A stretch of 64,000 bases of DNA from Alphaproteobacteria bacterium (GTDB lineage: Bacteria; Pseudomonadota; Alphaproteobacteria; Sphingomonadales; Kordiimonadaceae): assembly GCA_013372975.1 (NCBI GenBank), contig JABXIS010000026.1, positions 1-64,000 of the forward strand, written 5' to 3'. Both the position numbers and the translations under genes were made by a program. The stretch's first letter is position 1. The number at the start of each line of letters is the position of its first letter. Below, one piece after another: positions 1-9,804 of the stretch. The notes beneath the pieces were generated by a model that did not search any database, was not told the origin of the DNA, and saw nothing but the letters and a program-made list of their open reading frames with translations.

Positions 1-1431
1 ATCGTTGCCCGCGCCATTGAAGATCAGGTCGGCACCCGCGCCGCCCATGATGCTGTCATCGCCGTCACCAGAGAACACGCTGTCGTCCCCATCGCCCGCG
101 TCAATACGATCATTGACGCTGGCACCATCAGCACCGGTTTTTCCGCCATAAATTACATCATCGCCGCCATGGGCTTGGATACGGTCATTACCAAGGCCGC
201 CGCCCAGAGTTTCGTTGCCATCAGTGCCGACGATGGTGTCGTGGCCGCTGCCCGCCCAGGCGGTGTTGGCCACAGTGTCACTTGTGATGGCTTCACCGTC
301 ATCGTAGGTGCCGTTCCCGGAAGCGTCAGTGAAGGCGCCAGTGAGGATGATGTCGTCTCCAGCGCCACCAAAGAGCAGGTCTCGATTTTCGTGTGCGTCG
401 GCTGGCAGGGGATCAAAGCGCGAAGGCAGGATGATGTCGGCGCTGTCACCAACCAGAAGGTCATTGCCTGCGCCACCACCGATGGTGTCACGCCCGCCGC
501 CACCCAACAGAACATCGTCGCCATCGCCGCCCCAGAGCGCATCAGCGCCCGAGAGGCCGTCTAGCGTATCATCGCCTGCGAGGCCGCGCAGGGTGTCGGC
601 TTCGCGCTCAAAACCAAAGAGGTGATCCGCGCCCGAGGTGGCTTCCAGCATCGGTATGCCAAGGTCTTGCAGAATGGCCAGGTCAAGGGACGAGGTGAAG
701 GCGCGAAAACGCAGGAAAGTGGCATCTCGGAAAACATCGAAGCGGAACTGCTGGGACAATAGAGTATCCGGAACAGAGAAGGGATCATCGACACTGTCAA
801 TGGGCAGCCCGATATGCCCGTCTGTGAGGGGCACCGGCGCGCCGAGAACTTCCTGTGCGTTTGTGCCGTAGAAAAAACGGCCGTTGGGTGCATCGCCGCT
901 CAAGGCGTCGAAGGTGGTGATGCGGCCTGCCGTGGCAAGTGGCTCATTGACCGGAAAGGATGTCATCCCCAGCGAATGTCCGAGCTCGTGAATCATCAGC
1001 GAAAGGAAATCAATCAATGTATCGCCCACAACATCGATAATGTCACCGGAGGTTTCCGGGGTTGGGTCCAGTGCCAATATGTCAAGGCTGTCTGGGTTGA
1101 TCGTGATAACAATATCGGGGGTGCCGCCATTTGGGTCAGTGCCTGTGCGGATTTCATGGGTGGCGCCTGGCTCCAAAATATTCTGTCCCTCTTCGCGGCG
1201 CAGGAACACATGTTCACGCGAGGTGGAGAAGGCTGATCCTTCCACCTCGCGTCCGAATATGGGTTCTACTGTGTCTAGCCGCAGTTCGATCGTGAGGGTG
1301 ACATCGGAATCGATATAGCGGCTCCAGTAGCTTGCGGCCTGAAGTGTAAGTGCCTTTGCCAATGCAACTGTTTCGTCAGTAAGGCCGGAGGAAGGGGGAA
1401 TGTTTCCGGTTACAACTTCCCATTTGATCAT
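1..1431 (-). CDS. RTX (hemolysin-type Ca2+-binding repeat) protein with N-terminal metalloprotease-like domain, partial (C-terminus beyond left edge)
   Basis: My own minus-strand translation from ATG at 1431: MIKWEVVTGNIPPSSG...LIDFLSLMIHELGHSLGMTSFPVNEP...GLAGDDTLDGLSGADALWGGDGDDVLLGGGGRDTIGGGAGNDLL...; open to the window edge, so it is missing from the ORF track. Confidence 0.85.
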   Translation of the reverse strand, partial: MIKWEVVTGNIPPSSGLTDETVALAKALTLQAASYWSRYIDSDVTLTIELRLDTVEPIFGREVEGSAFSTSREHVFLRREEGQNILEPGATHEIRTGTDPNGGTPDIVITINPDSLDILALDPTPETSGDIIDVVGDTLIDFLSLMIHELGHSLGMTSFPVNEPLATAGRITTFDALSGDAPNGRFFYGTNAQEVLGAPVPLTDGHIGLPIDSVDDPFSVPDTLLSQQFRFDVFRDATFLRFRAFTSSLDLAILQDLGIPMLEATSGADHLFGFEREADTLRGLAGDDTLDGLSGADALWGGDGDDVLLGGGGRDTIGGGAGNDLLVGDSADIILPSRFDPLPADAHENRDLLFGGAGDDIILTGAFTDASGNGTYDDGEAITSDTVANTAWAGSGHDTIVGTDGNETLGGGLGNDRIQAHGGDDVIYGGKTGADGASVNDRIDAGDGDDSVFSGDGDDSIMGGAGADLIFNGAGND

Positions 1432-1554
1432 GGTCTATCCTTGTCGCTGTCGTTACTCTTTGCCTGCAATTGCGCGCGCCTGTCCTTGAGGTTGCTTTCG
1501 CCAAATGCTTGAGGAAATTGACATTCTCGGGATTCACGCGATAGTTGGTTTGGG

Positions 1555-2472
1555 ATGAACGACAATATTCTGGTGCGAATGGCAGGGATAAACGGACAAA
1601 TGAATTCACCAACTGGTGTCCATTCTCAGGCTGCCACATGGGGCGAGATTCTGGCCTGGACGGCGCTGGTGATTGTGCTTTGGTCGATCGGCGGTTATGT
1701 GAATTGGCTCGAGTTCGAGCTTAGGAAAATCCAGATATCGCCTGTGGTGGTTTTTGTGAATGAAGCCAGTAGCGGTATTGCAGCTCTGGCTATGGTTCTG
1801 TTCGTTCGCGCATGGCTGACACGGTTCCCGCTTTCGTTAGGCCGACTGCCTCGCAGTTTGCCTTTCCATTTTCTCGGTTCTTTGATTTTTTCGCTTGGCC
1901 ATGTCGGCGGCATGATCGGCCTCAGGTTTCTTGCCTATGGTGCTATCGGCTGGACATATCGGCCGGCCATCCCGCCCGGTGATTATGGTTTTCTGAAAAT
2001 GCTGTCTTATGAATATGGCAAGGACCTGCCAGCCTATGCTGTGTTTGTGCTGATCATATTCCTGTACCGCCTTTATCGCGAGCGCCAGCTTGCGGACGTG
2101 AAAGGTGAAGGTGAACTGGCACAGACATCGAAGCTCGGTACCAAAGCGCGTCGCCTGCGTGTCAGGTCAGGCAAGAGTGATTTGTTGCTGGATGTGGAGA
2201 CGATCAGTTGGCTGCAAGCAGCCTCCAACTATGTTCAGGTATTTGCGGATGGTCGCGAATATCTGGTGCGCAGTAGCCTGTCAGAACTGGAAGAAAAGCT
2301 TGATCAGACAACCTTCCTTCGGGTTCATCGAAGTTACATGGTGAATCTGCAGCAGGTCGCCAGCATCCAGCCAGCAGATAGTGGCGGCGTACGGCTGGAA
2401 ATGTCAGGTGGCGGCATCGTGCCAGTTGGGCGAAAATACAAAGAAATATTGGATCAGCATATCGCCCTGTGA
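1555..2472 (+). CDS. Membrane-anchored LytTR-domain transcriptional regulator
   Basis: N-terminal hydrophobic helices; C-terminal LytTR-like segment ISWLQAASNYVQVFADGREYLVRSSLSELEEKL...FLRVHRSYMVNLQQV. Confidence 0.85.
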   Translation: MNDNILVRMAGINGQMNSPTGVHSQAATWGEILAWTALVIVLWSIGGYVNWLEFELRKIQISPVVVFVNEASSGIAALAMVLFVRAWLTRFPLSLGRLPRSLPFHFLGSLIFSLGHVGGMIGLRFLAYGAIGWTYRPAIPPGDYGFLKMLSYEYGKDLPAYAVFVLIIFLYRLYRERQLADVKGEGELAQTSKLGTKARRLRVRSGKSDLLLDVETISWLQAASNYVQVFADGREYLVRSSLSELEEKLDQTTFLRVHRSYMVNLQQVASIQPADSGGVRLEMSGGGIVPVGRKYKEILDQHIAL

Positions 2473-3588
2473 CTAGGTGGCGGGTTCTTCCTCTGTTGCA
2501 TAGCCAACGATATTCTTCTCGTTTGCTGCTCTGATCTTGGCGGCAGCATCATCATACAGGAACGGAAGTGTGGCATACCGTTCGCCTCTGGTCACGGGCA
2601 ATGCCTCATGCAGTAGCGAGCAACCGAAAACAATCGCACCGCCTGTTGGTGCTTTGTAGGTGCGTGTGCCAAATTCGGGGAACCTGAGTTCGCCGCCATC
2701 AAAATCTTCGGCATTCAGGTTGATTGTAACAGCAAACCTGCGGTGCGCTGTACCCGCCGTGGTGTTGTCTCGATGCGCTTTGAAAAAGCCCCTGTCGTTC
2801 TCATCGTAACAAGCCACAATATAGCGTTCGATCCGAGTGGCGTTAAACTGGAATGCCTTGTAAATTTGCGGCTTCAGGTTTCGGAAGATCAACCTGTTCA
2901 GCTTTTCCTTTGTCCGCTGGTCTTCGATATGTACGTCATGGCGCCGTTTGAAATTGCTGTCCCTTATTGCGACCGTTTTGCCGTTTTCTTCCCGCATGAA
3001 GCCGGAGGATCTTTTTTCACCGGATTGATAGGTTTCGATCAAATGCCGGCAGAAGTCCGGCGGTAGAACCCGAGGCACCATCAAAACAGGGGCCCAGCCC
3101 TCTACGCCTGGAGAGGCATGGTCTACAGGATCAGGTAAAGCAGCAACCGTCTGTATGAGCTTTTCTATCTCGTGCAAATGGCCGGACTCATAAACGCGTA
3201 GCATAGGATCAAGGATATACCATCCCCCGGAAAACCGAATTTTGCCGTCTTCTCCGTCACTGGCGACACGGTACTGCTTCATGATTTCAAAATCGGGGTC
3301 GTGGAAGATGCGGCTTTCAAGGAAAAATTCCGGCCAAGCGGTTTTGTTCATATCTGCCTTCAACCAGCTGACAGCAAAGGCGACCAGTTTCTTTTCCGAG
3401 GGCAGTTTTGTTGAAGCGGCAAGCTTTGACACGAATTCGTGTCCGATTGGCAGTTGGCTGGAGCCAGGGAAGGTCAAAAGAACAAACCGGCCGCCAAGGC
3501 TGGAGAACTGGAATTGCGGGTTATGGCTTGTAGGCTTTTTAAACCAAGGTACCGTTTCGCCGCGCTGAAAAAGTGACCTGTCGGCCAT
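2473..3588 (-). CDS. 2OG-Fe(II) oxygenase (prolyl-hydroxylase-like) with N-terminal thioredoxin/peroxiredoxin-like region
   Basis: HRDNTTAGTAHRRFAVTINLNAEDFDGGELRFPEFGTRTYKAPTGGAIVFGCSLLHEALPVTRGERYATLPFLYDD (HxD...H and R); N-terminus resembles a redoxin fold. Confidence 0.8.
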   Translation of the reverse strand: MADRSLFQRGETVPWFKKPTSHNPQFQFSSLGGRFVLLTFPGSSQLPIGHEFVSKLAASTKLPSEKKLVAFAVSWLKADMNKTAWPEFFLESRIFHDPDFEIMKQYRVASDGEDGKIRFSGGWYILDPMLRVYESGHLHEIEKLIQTVAALPDPVDHASPGVEGWAPVLMVPRVLPPDFCRHLIETYQSGEKRSSGFMREENGKTVAIRDSNFKRRHDVHIEDQRTKEKLNRLIFRNLKPQIYKAFQFNATRIERYIVACYDENDRGFFKAHRDNTTAGTAHRRFAVTINLNAEDFDGGELRFPEFGTRTYKAPTGGAIVFGCSLLHEALPVTRGERYATLPFLYDDAAAKIRAANEKNIVGYATEEEPAT

Positions 3589-3982
3589 TTTGATCCCCCA
3601 AGAGAAAGCTCAGAAAGCCCAAATTTTCTAATCTTCGAATCCTTTACGCGTGAATAAACTGGATGAAAAGGGGGAAAGTTCGTCGGCGCATGATTTGGGA
3701 AACGCACAACGCCTATATTGATTGCTGCAGCGGTGTATTTTTTGCTTTTCAAACTGATATGCTTTCGGATAATGGAGGCGAACTTTCCAGGCGGCTCCAG
3801 AGGGCACGTTCCGGGCAATCGCCTTTCTGGCGCCGGGCGGACAGGGGAACCCCAGCAAAGACGTTGGAAATTCCAGGTAATGAGTATGGAGTAAGACCGG
3901 GTCAAAATTTGACGCCGGGGGGATGACGCTTTTATTGTCCCGGGAAGCCGGGTTGTTTTTCGGGGCACAGTAAAGGGGCGCA

Positions 3983-4423
3983 ATGCGTAGTAAACTGATT
4001 ATTGGATGGCGGGAATGGGCCGGGCTGCCTGATCTTGGTGTTGAGCATATCAAGGCAAAGGTCGATACCGGTGCCAAAACATCGGCTATTCACGCCTATA
4101 AGGTGAAAAAGTTCATGCAAGACGGTGCGCCCTGGGCCGAGTTCCGTCTCCATCCGGTGCAGAAACGAAAGCGGCCGGAAATTCTTTGCCGTGCCCCCAT
4201 TGTGGATGAGCGTGCGGTAAGAAGCTCCAGCGGTCATGAAGAGGTCAGATTTGTTGTGTCTACTACTCTCAGGCTTGGGCCGTTTGATCGCAAGATTGAA
4301 CTGACGCTCACGAATCGCGATGACATGGGTTTCCGCATGCTGATTGGCCGACAGGCCCTGATGAAACAATTTATAGTCGATAGTGGTCTTTCATATGCCC
4401 TGGGTGAGCCAGGCCACATTTAA
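3983..4423 (+). CDS. rimB: RimK-associated retropepsin-like / putative ATP-dependent zinc protease family protein
   Basis: [31 protein letters not shown]...; immediately upstream of and overlapping rimK. Confidence 0.8.
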   Translation: MRSKLIIGWREWAGLPDLGVEHIKAKVDTGAKTSAIHAYKVKKFMQDGAPWAEFRLHPVQKRKRPEILCRAPIVDERAVRSSSGHEEVRFVVSTTLRLGPFDRKIELTLTNRDDMGFRMLIGRQALMKQFIVDSGLSYALGEPGHI

Positions 4424-4461
4424 TGCCCTTTAGGGGGGAACCGAAAAGGACAGTTGAAGAT

Positions 4462-5367
4462 ATGCGTATTGCACTTCTTACAAGAAACGCCAACCTCTAT
4501 TCCCACAAGCGCCTGATCGAGGCAGCTGAGGAACGGGGCCACGAAATTGATCCGATTGATACGCTGAAAGTGTATATCAATATTGCGGCCCACCGGCCAG
4601 AGATGCGCTACAAGGGTGAAGTTCTGAAGGGCTATGATGCTGTTATCCCGCGCATTGGCGCCTCCATCACCCACTTTGGCGCGGCCGTGCTCAGGCAGTT
4701 TGAAATGGCGGGTGTGTATCCGCTCAATGAATCTGTGGCGCTTACGCGCTCCCGCGACAAACTCCGCAGTTTCCAGCTCCTGTCCCGCAAAGGGGTTGGC
4801 TTGCCGGTTACAGCCTTCGCGCACGGTACCAGTGAAGCGGATGACCTGATCGACATGGTGGGTGGCACGCCTGTTGTGATCAAGCTTCTTGAAGGAACGC
4901 AGGGTGTAGGGGTTGTGCTTGCCGATACCAAGGATGCGGCGCGCAGCATGATCCAGGCCTTTGGCAAGCTGAAGGCTGACATTCTGGTGCAGGAATTTAT
5001 CAAGGAAGCGGGCGGTGAAGATCTCCGCTGTTTGGTGATTGGGGACAAGGTCGTTGCGGCCATGAAGCGCAAAGGCGCGGAAGGTGAGTTTCGCTCAAAC
5101 CTGCACCGTGGCGGTTCATCCCAAACTGTGCGCATCACACCTGAAGAGCGCTCAACTGCTGTGCGTGCCGCCAAGGCCATGGGCCTCAATGTGGCGGGTG
5201 TTGACATGCTAAGGTCCAACCATGGCCCTGTGATCATGGAAGTGAACAGCTCCCCTGGCTTGGAAGGTATTGAAACCGCAACCGGCATTGATGTGGCTGG
5301 CAAGGTTATCGAATTTATCGAGAAACACGCGAAGCCCAACAAAACGAAAACCCGCGGGCGTGGCTAA
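4462..5367 (+). CDS. rimK: RimK-type alpha-L-glutamate ligase (ATP-grasp)
   Basis: [30 protein letters not shown]...[16 protein letters not shown]...[18 protein letters not shown] opens at 4423 but the internal ATG at 4462 fits the family. Confidence 0.9.
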   Translation: MRIALLTRNANLYSHKRLIEAAEERGHEIDPIDTLKVYINIAAHRPEMRYKGEVLKGYDAVIPRIGASITHFGAAVLRQFEMAGVYPLNESVALTRSRDKLRSFQLLSRKGVGLPVTAFAHGTSEADDLIDMVGGTPVVIKLLEGTQGVGVVLADTKDAARSMIQAFGKLKADILVQEFIKEAGGEDLRCLVIGDKVVAAMKRKGAEGEFRSNLHRGGSSQTVRITPEERSTAVRAAKAMGLNVAGVDMLRSNHGPVIMEVNSSPGLEGIETATGIDVAGKVIEFIEKHAKPNKTKTRGRG

Positions 5368-6419
5368 TGGCCAGACGGGCTGATTTTGTTTTTGGTGAGC
5401 ACCGGATCGCTGCCGGTAGCCGCTCGTCCCTGTCGCTGGAGCTGCCGGGGCAATCGCGCTACACGCCGCTGTCGATGCCGGTCCATATTATCCATGGGCG
5501 CAAGGACGGGCCGACGATGTTTATCTCGGCCGCGATTCATGGGGATGAAATTGGCGGCATCGAGATTATTCGCCAGTTGCTGAAACAAAAAAGCCTGAAT
5601 CGCCTGCGCGGCACGCTGATCTGTGTGCCTGTAGTGAATGTGTATGGCTTTCTGAACCATACCCGCTACATGCCTGACAGGCGCGACCTGAACCGATCTT
5701 TTCCGGGGTCGGAGCACGGCTCGCTTGCGTCCCGCGTGGCCCATGTATTTCGCACGGAAATCCTGGAACGCTGTGACTACGGCATTGATCTGCACACCGG
5801 CGCAAATCACCGCACCAACTTCCCGCATATTCGCGCCAATATGGCTGATCCTGAGACTGCCCGGCTTGCACGTGCTTTCAACACCGCAGTGATCGTGAAC
5901 GCCGATCTTCGCGACGGGTCATTGCGTGGCCAGGCGGTGGAGAAGGGCACGCCTGTACTTCTTTATGAAGCCGGGGAAGCGCTCAGGTTTGAAAAGCTTG
6001 CCGTATCTGCCGGTGTACGAGGTATCCTGAATGTGCTTGGAGCGGTGGAGATGATCAAGCGCACTGTTAAACGCCGCCCGCATGTGACGGTAGAGGCTGC
6101 CTCGTCCCACTGGGTGCGGGCCACCCGTTCAGGCCTTGTGCGCAACCCCATCGAGCTTGGTATGCAGGTTGAGAAGGGCGATGTGCTTGCCCATCTGTCT
6201 GACTGGCTTGGGGAAGAGGAGATCGATATCAAGGCCACCCGTGAAGGGGTGGTGATCGGTCGCACCAATCTGCCAATCGTGAATGAAGGCGATGCGCTTT
6301 TCCATGTGGCAGAATTCGACAATGTGGAGAAGGCTGGCAAGACCGTGGAGCGCTTCGAAGCGTCCCTCGAAGGCCTCGGTGAAGGCGACTATGTGGACCC
6401 GGTGATCGCCGAGGAATAA
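5367..6419 (+). CDS. Succinylglutamate desuccinylase/aspartoacylase family protein
   Basis: FISAAIHGDEIGGIEIIRQLL...DLNRSFPG...DLHTGANHRTNFPHIRA; start overlaps rimK stop. Confidence 0.88.
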   Translation: MARRADFVFGEHRIAAGSRSSLSLELPGQSRYTPLSMPVHIIHGRKDGPTMFISAAIHGDEIGGIEIIRQLLKQKSLNRLRGTLICVPVVNVYGFLNHTRYMPDRRDLNRSFPGSEHGSLASRVAHVFRTEILERCDYGIDLHTGANHRTNFPHIRANMADPETARLARAFNTAVIVNADLRDGSLRGQAVEKGTPVLLYEAGEALRFEKLAVSAGVRGILNVLGAVEMIKRTVKRRPHVTVEAASSHWVRATRSGLVRNPIELGMQVEKGDVLAHLSDWLGEEEIDIKATREGVVIGRTNLPIVNEGDALFHVAEFDNVEKAGKTVERFEASLEGLGEGDYVDPVIAEE

Positions 6420-6424
6420 GGCCG

Positions 6425-7711
6425 TTAAAAACGGCCGATCCAGTAGGGTGTGAGATCCACACTCGGCGTTTCGCCTTTTATCAATTCCCGTATCAGCTGG
6501 GCAGTGATGGCACCGTGGGTCAGGCCCATATGGTTATGGCCAAAGGCAAAATAGATATTGCGGTGGTTGGGGGCTTCCCCGATCACCGGCAGGCTGTCGG
6601 GCAAGGTGGGGCGGAACCCCATCCATGGGCTTGTCTCTGCCGCATCAAGGCCGGGCAACAAGTCCCGCCCCAGCGGCATCAGGGCGTTTGCCTGAGCGTC
6701 CCGCGCTGGCAATTGAAGCCCGCCCAGTTCAACCCGGCCCGCGAGGCGAAGGCCCTGTTCCATCGGGGTGGCGACAAACCGGCGTTCCGCAAATGTGGTG
6801 GGCACGCGCGGTGATCTGGTGGGCTCCGATAGCATCAGGTGATAGCCGCGCTCTGTCTCCAGTGGCGCCTTATAGCCAAGCTGCCGCGCCAGATGGTGGG
6901 ACCATGCGCCCGATGCTACCACCAGCGCGCGCGTGCGTACCCTGCCGGTGTTTGTTGCCAAAATCGTGCGGCTGATTTCGGCCTCGATTGTGCGCACCTC
7001 CTGCCGTTCGATCCTGCCGCCCAGGCGCACAAAATGGGACGCCAGCTTGCGAACAAGACGGGCCGGGTCCCCCACATGGGCGGACCCTGGGAATCTGAGG
7101 GCACCCTTCAGCGCGGGGTTCAGCGCTGGATCGAAATCTTTCAGGGCAGTGCTTTCCAGAAATTCGGTTTCCACGCCAAATTCGGCAAGAGCACCCTGTT
7201 CCTTGTGGGCGCCTTCAATGCCTTTGTCGCTTTCATACACAACCAGCGTGCCGTCTTCGTGCAGCAGGCCATCGAGGCCAAAACGCGCGTCGAGGGACCG
7301 GTAGGCCGTAAGCGCCTGTTCATTGAGGGCGGATATCGCCTTTGTGCCGCGCGCCACCTGGGCAGGCCTGCCGGCCCAGAGGAACTTCAGAAGCCAAGGC
7401 ATCAGCTTTGGCAAGTATTGCCAGCGAATCGACAAGGGGCCATTTGGCGCCAGCAACATCCTGGGAACCTGCGCGATGGTGGCGGGAGAGGAAAGCGGGA
7501 AAATATGTTCAACCGCCAGATGGCCCGCATTGCCGAAGGAACATTCAGCGGCCACTCCTTTGCGGTCAATCAGCATAACGTCATACCCGGCGGCCTGAAG
7601 TTCAAGCGCGGTCGTCGTGCCGATAACACCAGCGCCCACAACGGCGATATCGCAATCATAGCCCTGCAGGGCGATGGGGGCATCAAGGCCCTTGGATGCG
7701 CGACCGACCAT
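6425..7711 (-). CDS. FAD-dependent D-amino-acid dehydrogenase family (probable D-hydroxyproline dehydrogenase)
   Basis: DIAVVGAGVIGTTTALELQAAGYDVMLIDRKGVAAECSFGNAG; DadA-like C-terminus; located in hydroxyproline cluster. Confidence 0.85.
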   Translation of the reverse strand: MVGRASKGLDAPIALQGYDCDIAVVGAGVIGTTTALELQAAGYDVMLIDRKGVAAECSFGNAGHLAVEHIFPLSSPATIAQVPRMLLAPNGPLSIRWQYLPKLMPWLLKFLWAGRPAQVARGTKAISALNEQALTAYRSLDARFGLDGLLHEDGTLVVYESDKGIEGAHKEQGALAEFGVETEFLESTALKDFDPALNPALKGALRFPGSAHVGDPARLVRKLASHFVRLGGRIERQEVRTIEAEISRTILATNTGRVRTRALVVASGAWSHHLARQLGYKAPLETERGYHLMLSEPTRSPRVPTTFAERRFVATPMEQGLRLAGRVELGGLQLPARDAQANALMPLGRDLLPGLDAAETSPWMGFRPTLPDSLPVIGEAPNHRNIYFAFGHNHMGLTHGAITAQLIRELIKGETPSVDLTPYWIGRF

Positions 7712-7764
7712 TTATTCCTCCGGTTCAAAAAATGCTTACAAATGAAAACAAGTCTTGAAATAAC

Positions 7765-7780
7765 ATATTGTATACAATAT
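7765..7780. promoter_or_regulatory. Perfect 16-bp palindrome ATATTGTATACAATAT, candidate GntR/FCD operator
   Basis: Self-complementary; lies in the divergent 7711/7872 promoter region; related sites at 15589-15626. Confidence 0.65.
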
Positions 7781-7871
7781 ACACAATTCAAATTTTGATA
7801 TTGGTCATGGGAAAGTGACCGCGTATGGTATGTTCCGAACTCGAGCATACCTTCTATAAGGAGATAAAAAC

Positions 7872-8789
7872 ATGATTGATTGGTCTGGTGTATTCCCCGC
7901 CACCACAACCCAGTTCCGCGACGATGAGAGCATTGATCTCGAATCCACGCAGCGTGTGATTGATGGCCTGATCAAGGATGGTGTGCATGGTATTATTGCG
8001 CTTGGCACTGTGGGCGAGAACGTATCCCTGTCCCCTGCAGAGAAGCGTCAGGTGATCACGGCTGCAAAGGAAGTTGTTGATGGCCGTGTGCCGCTCCTGT
8101 CCGGTACGGCGGAATATACATCCAAGCTGGCTGCTGAATATGCGCGCGATGTTGAGAAGATCGGTATCGACGGCCTGATGCTGCTGCCAGCCATGGTGTA
8201 TCCGGCGCAGCCGCGCGAGGTTGTTGAGCACTACCGCTTTGTAGCTGGCAAAACCGACCTGCCGATCATGATCTACAACAACCCTGTTTCCTACAAGATT
8301 GATATCAAGGTTGATACAATGGCTGAGCTGGCCAAGATCGATAATCTGGTTGCGATCAAGGAATCCACTGAAGATACACGTCGCCTGATCGACCTTCAAA
8401 ATGCGTTCGGCGATCGCTTCACACTCTTCTGCGGTGTGGATGATATCGCGCTTGAAAGCCTGGCTCTTGGTGCCAAGGGGTGGGTTTCTGGCCTCACGAA
8501 CGCCTTCCCGGCTGAATCTGTTGCCATCTACTCACTGGCAAAACAGGGCCGCTACGAAGAAGCGCTTGAGATTTACCGCTGGTTCATGCCGCTTCTTGAT
8601 CTCGACACCATCCCGACACTGGTTCAGTGCATCAAGCTGGTTGAGCAGATTATGGGCCGTGGGTCCGAGATGGTGCGTGCACCACGCCTGAAACTTGAAG
8701 GTGAAGAGCGTGCTTATGTGGAAGCTGTTACCAAGCGTGCCATCGAAACACGCCCGACACTTCCCTCTGACCTGAAGGCAGTTGCATAA
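7872..8789 (+). CDS. DapA/dihydrodipicolinate-synthase family protein, probable 1-pyrroline-4-hydroxy-2-carboxylate deaminase
   Basis: MIDWSGVFPATTTQFRDDESID...GTVGENVSLSPAEKRQV...MIYNNPVSYKIDI...NLVAIKESTEDTRRL (Schiff-base Lys); cluster context. Confidence 0.85.
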   Translation: MIDWSGVFPATTTQFRDDESIDLESTQRVIDGLIKDGVHGIIALGTVGENVSLSPAEKRQVITAAKEVVDGRVPLLSGTAEYTSKLAAEYARDVEKIGIDGLMLLPAMVYPAQPREVVEHYRFVAGKTDLPIMIYNNPVSYKIDIKVDTMAELAKIDNLVAIKESTEDTRRLIDLQNAFGDRFTLFCGVDDIALESLALGAKGWVSGLTNAFPAESVAIYSLAKQGRYEEALEIYRWFMPLLDLDTIPTLVQCIKLVEQIMGRGSEMVRAPRLKLEGEERAYVEAVTKRAIETRPTLPSDLKAVA

Positions 8790-8791
8790 CC

Positions 8792-9787
8792 ATGCGGCAC
8801 ACTTTCCTGTGCATCGATGGCCACACGGGCGGTAATCCCGTTCGTGTGGTGCATGGGGCGGTCCCCACGCTCAAGGGAGACACCATGAGTGCCCGCCGGC
8901 AGGACTTTCTGGCGAACCATGACTGGATCAGAAAAGCCCTGATGTTCGAACCGCGCGGGCACGATATGATGTCTGGTGCGATCATCTATCCTGCGATCTC
9001 CGATGATGCCGATGCAGCCATTCTGTTCATTGAAACGTCTGGCTGTTTGCCCATGTGTGGCCACGGTCTTATCGGAACCGTAACGATTGGCCTCGAGCAT
9101 GGTTTGATCAAACCGCGCGCCGAAGGCAGGCTTGAGCTTGATGTGCCCGCGGGCCGCGTTTCCGTGACCTACACGCGTGACGGTGACAAAGTGACCGGCG
9201 TTCGTATCCGCAACATCGGGTCCTATCTTGCGCACAGGGATGTGGAGATCGATGTTGAGGGCTTCGGAAAGCTGACGGTCGACGTATCCTACGGCGGTAA
9301 TTTCTACGCCATCGTTGACCCGCAGCATGGCTATGGCGGGCTTGAGCAAATGCGCCCCGCGGATGTTCTTCGTTTCTCGCCATTGGTGCGCGAGGCTGTA
9401 AACAAGGCCATTACTGTGGTGCACCCGGTTGACCCAACGGTTAAAGGCTGCAGCCATGTGTTGTGGACAGGCGCCCCAACTGAAGGCGCAGATGGCCGTA
9501 ACGCTGTGTTTTATGGCGACAAGGCCATTGATCGTTCCCCATGCGGCACGGGCACATCCGCTCGAATGGCGCAACTGGTGTCACGCGGCAAGCTGAAGGT
9601 GGGTGACACCTTCGTGCATGAAAGCATTATCCATAGCCGCTTTATCGGTCGTGTTGAAGATACCGCCGATGTGGGTGGCATTGAAGGCATTATCCCGTCT
9701 ATAGAAGGCTCGGCCTGGGTGACGGGTATCAATACAATTTTTGTCGATGAGCAAGATCCTTTCCCCGAGGGTTTCCAGCTCGTCTGA
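8792..9787 (+). CDS. 4-hydroxyproline 2-epimerase (proline racemase superfamily, Cys/Cys type)
   Basis: SGCLPMCGHGLIGTV and DRSPCGTGTSARMAQL retain both catalytic Cys. Confidence 0.88.
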   Translation: MRHTFLCIDGHTGGNPVRVVHGAVPTLKGDTMSARRQDFLANHDWIRKALMFEPRGHDMMSGAIIYPAISDDADAAILFIETSGCLPMCGHGLIGTVTIGLEHGLIKPRAEGRLELDVPAGRVSVTYTRDGDKVTGVRIRNIGSYLAHRDVEIDVEGFGKLTVDVSYGGNFYAIVDPQHGYGGLEQMRPADVLRFSPLVREAVNKAITVVHPVDPTVKGCSHVLWTGAPTEGADGRNAVFYGDKAIDRSPCGTGTSARMAQLVSRGKLKVGDTFVHESIIHSRFIGRVEDTADVGGIEGIIPSIEGSAWVTGINTIFVDEQDPFPEGFQLV

Positions 9788-9804
9788 TTTTTTTGGGAGG
9801 TTTC

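Noticed and set aside
153-1318. Several overlapping ORFs on both strands (for example 169-564 +, 814-1236 +)
   Set aside because: Shadow frames of the GC-rich RTX coding sequence on the minus strand, which reads continuously from 1431 to the window edge
3474-4077. Overlapping minus-strand ORFs upstream of rimB
   Set aside because: Unconvincing composition, mutually overlapping frames, no family motif
6839-7798. 319-aa plus-strand ORF
   Set aside because: Antisense to the FAD-dependent D-amino-acid dehydrogenase, which has clear family motifs
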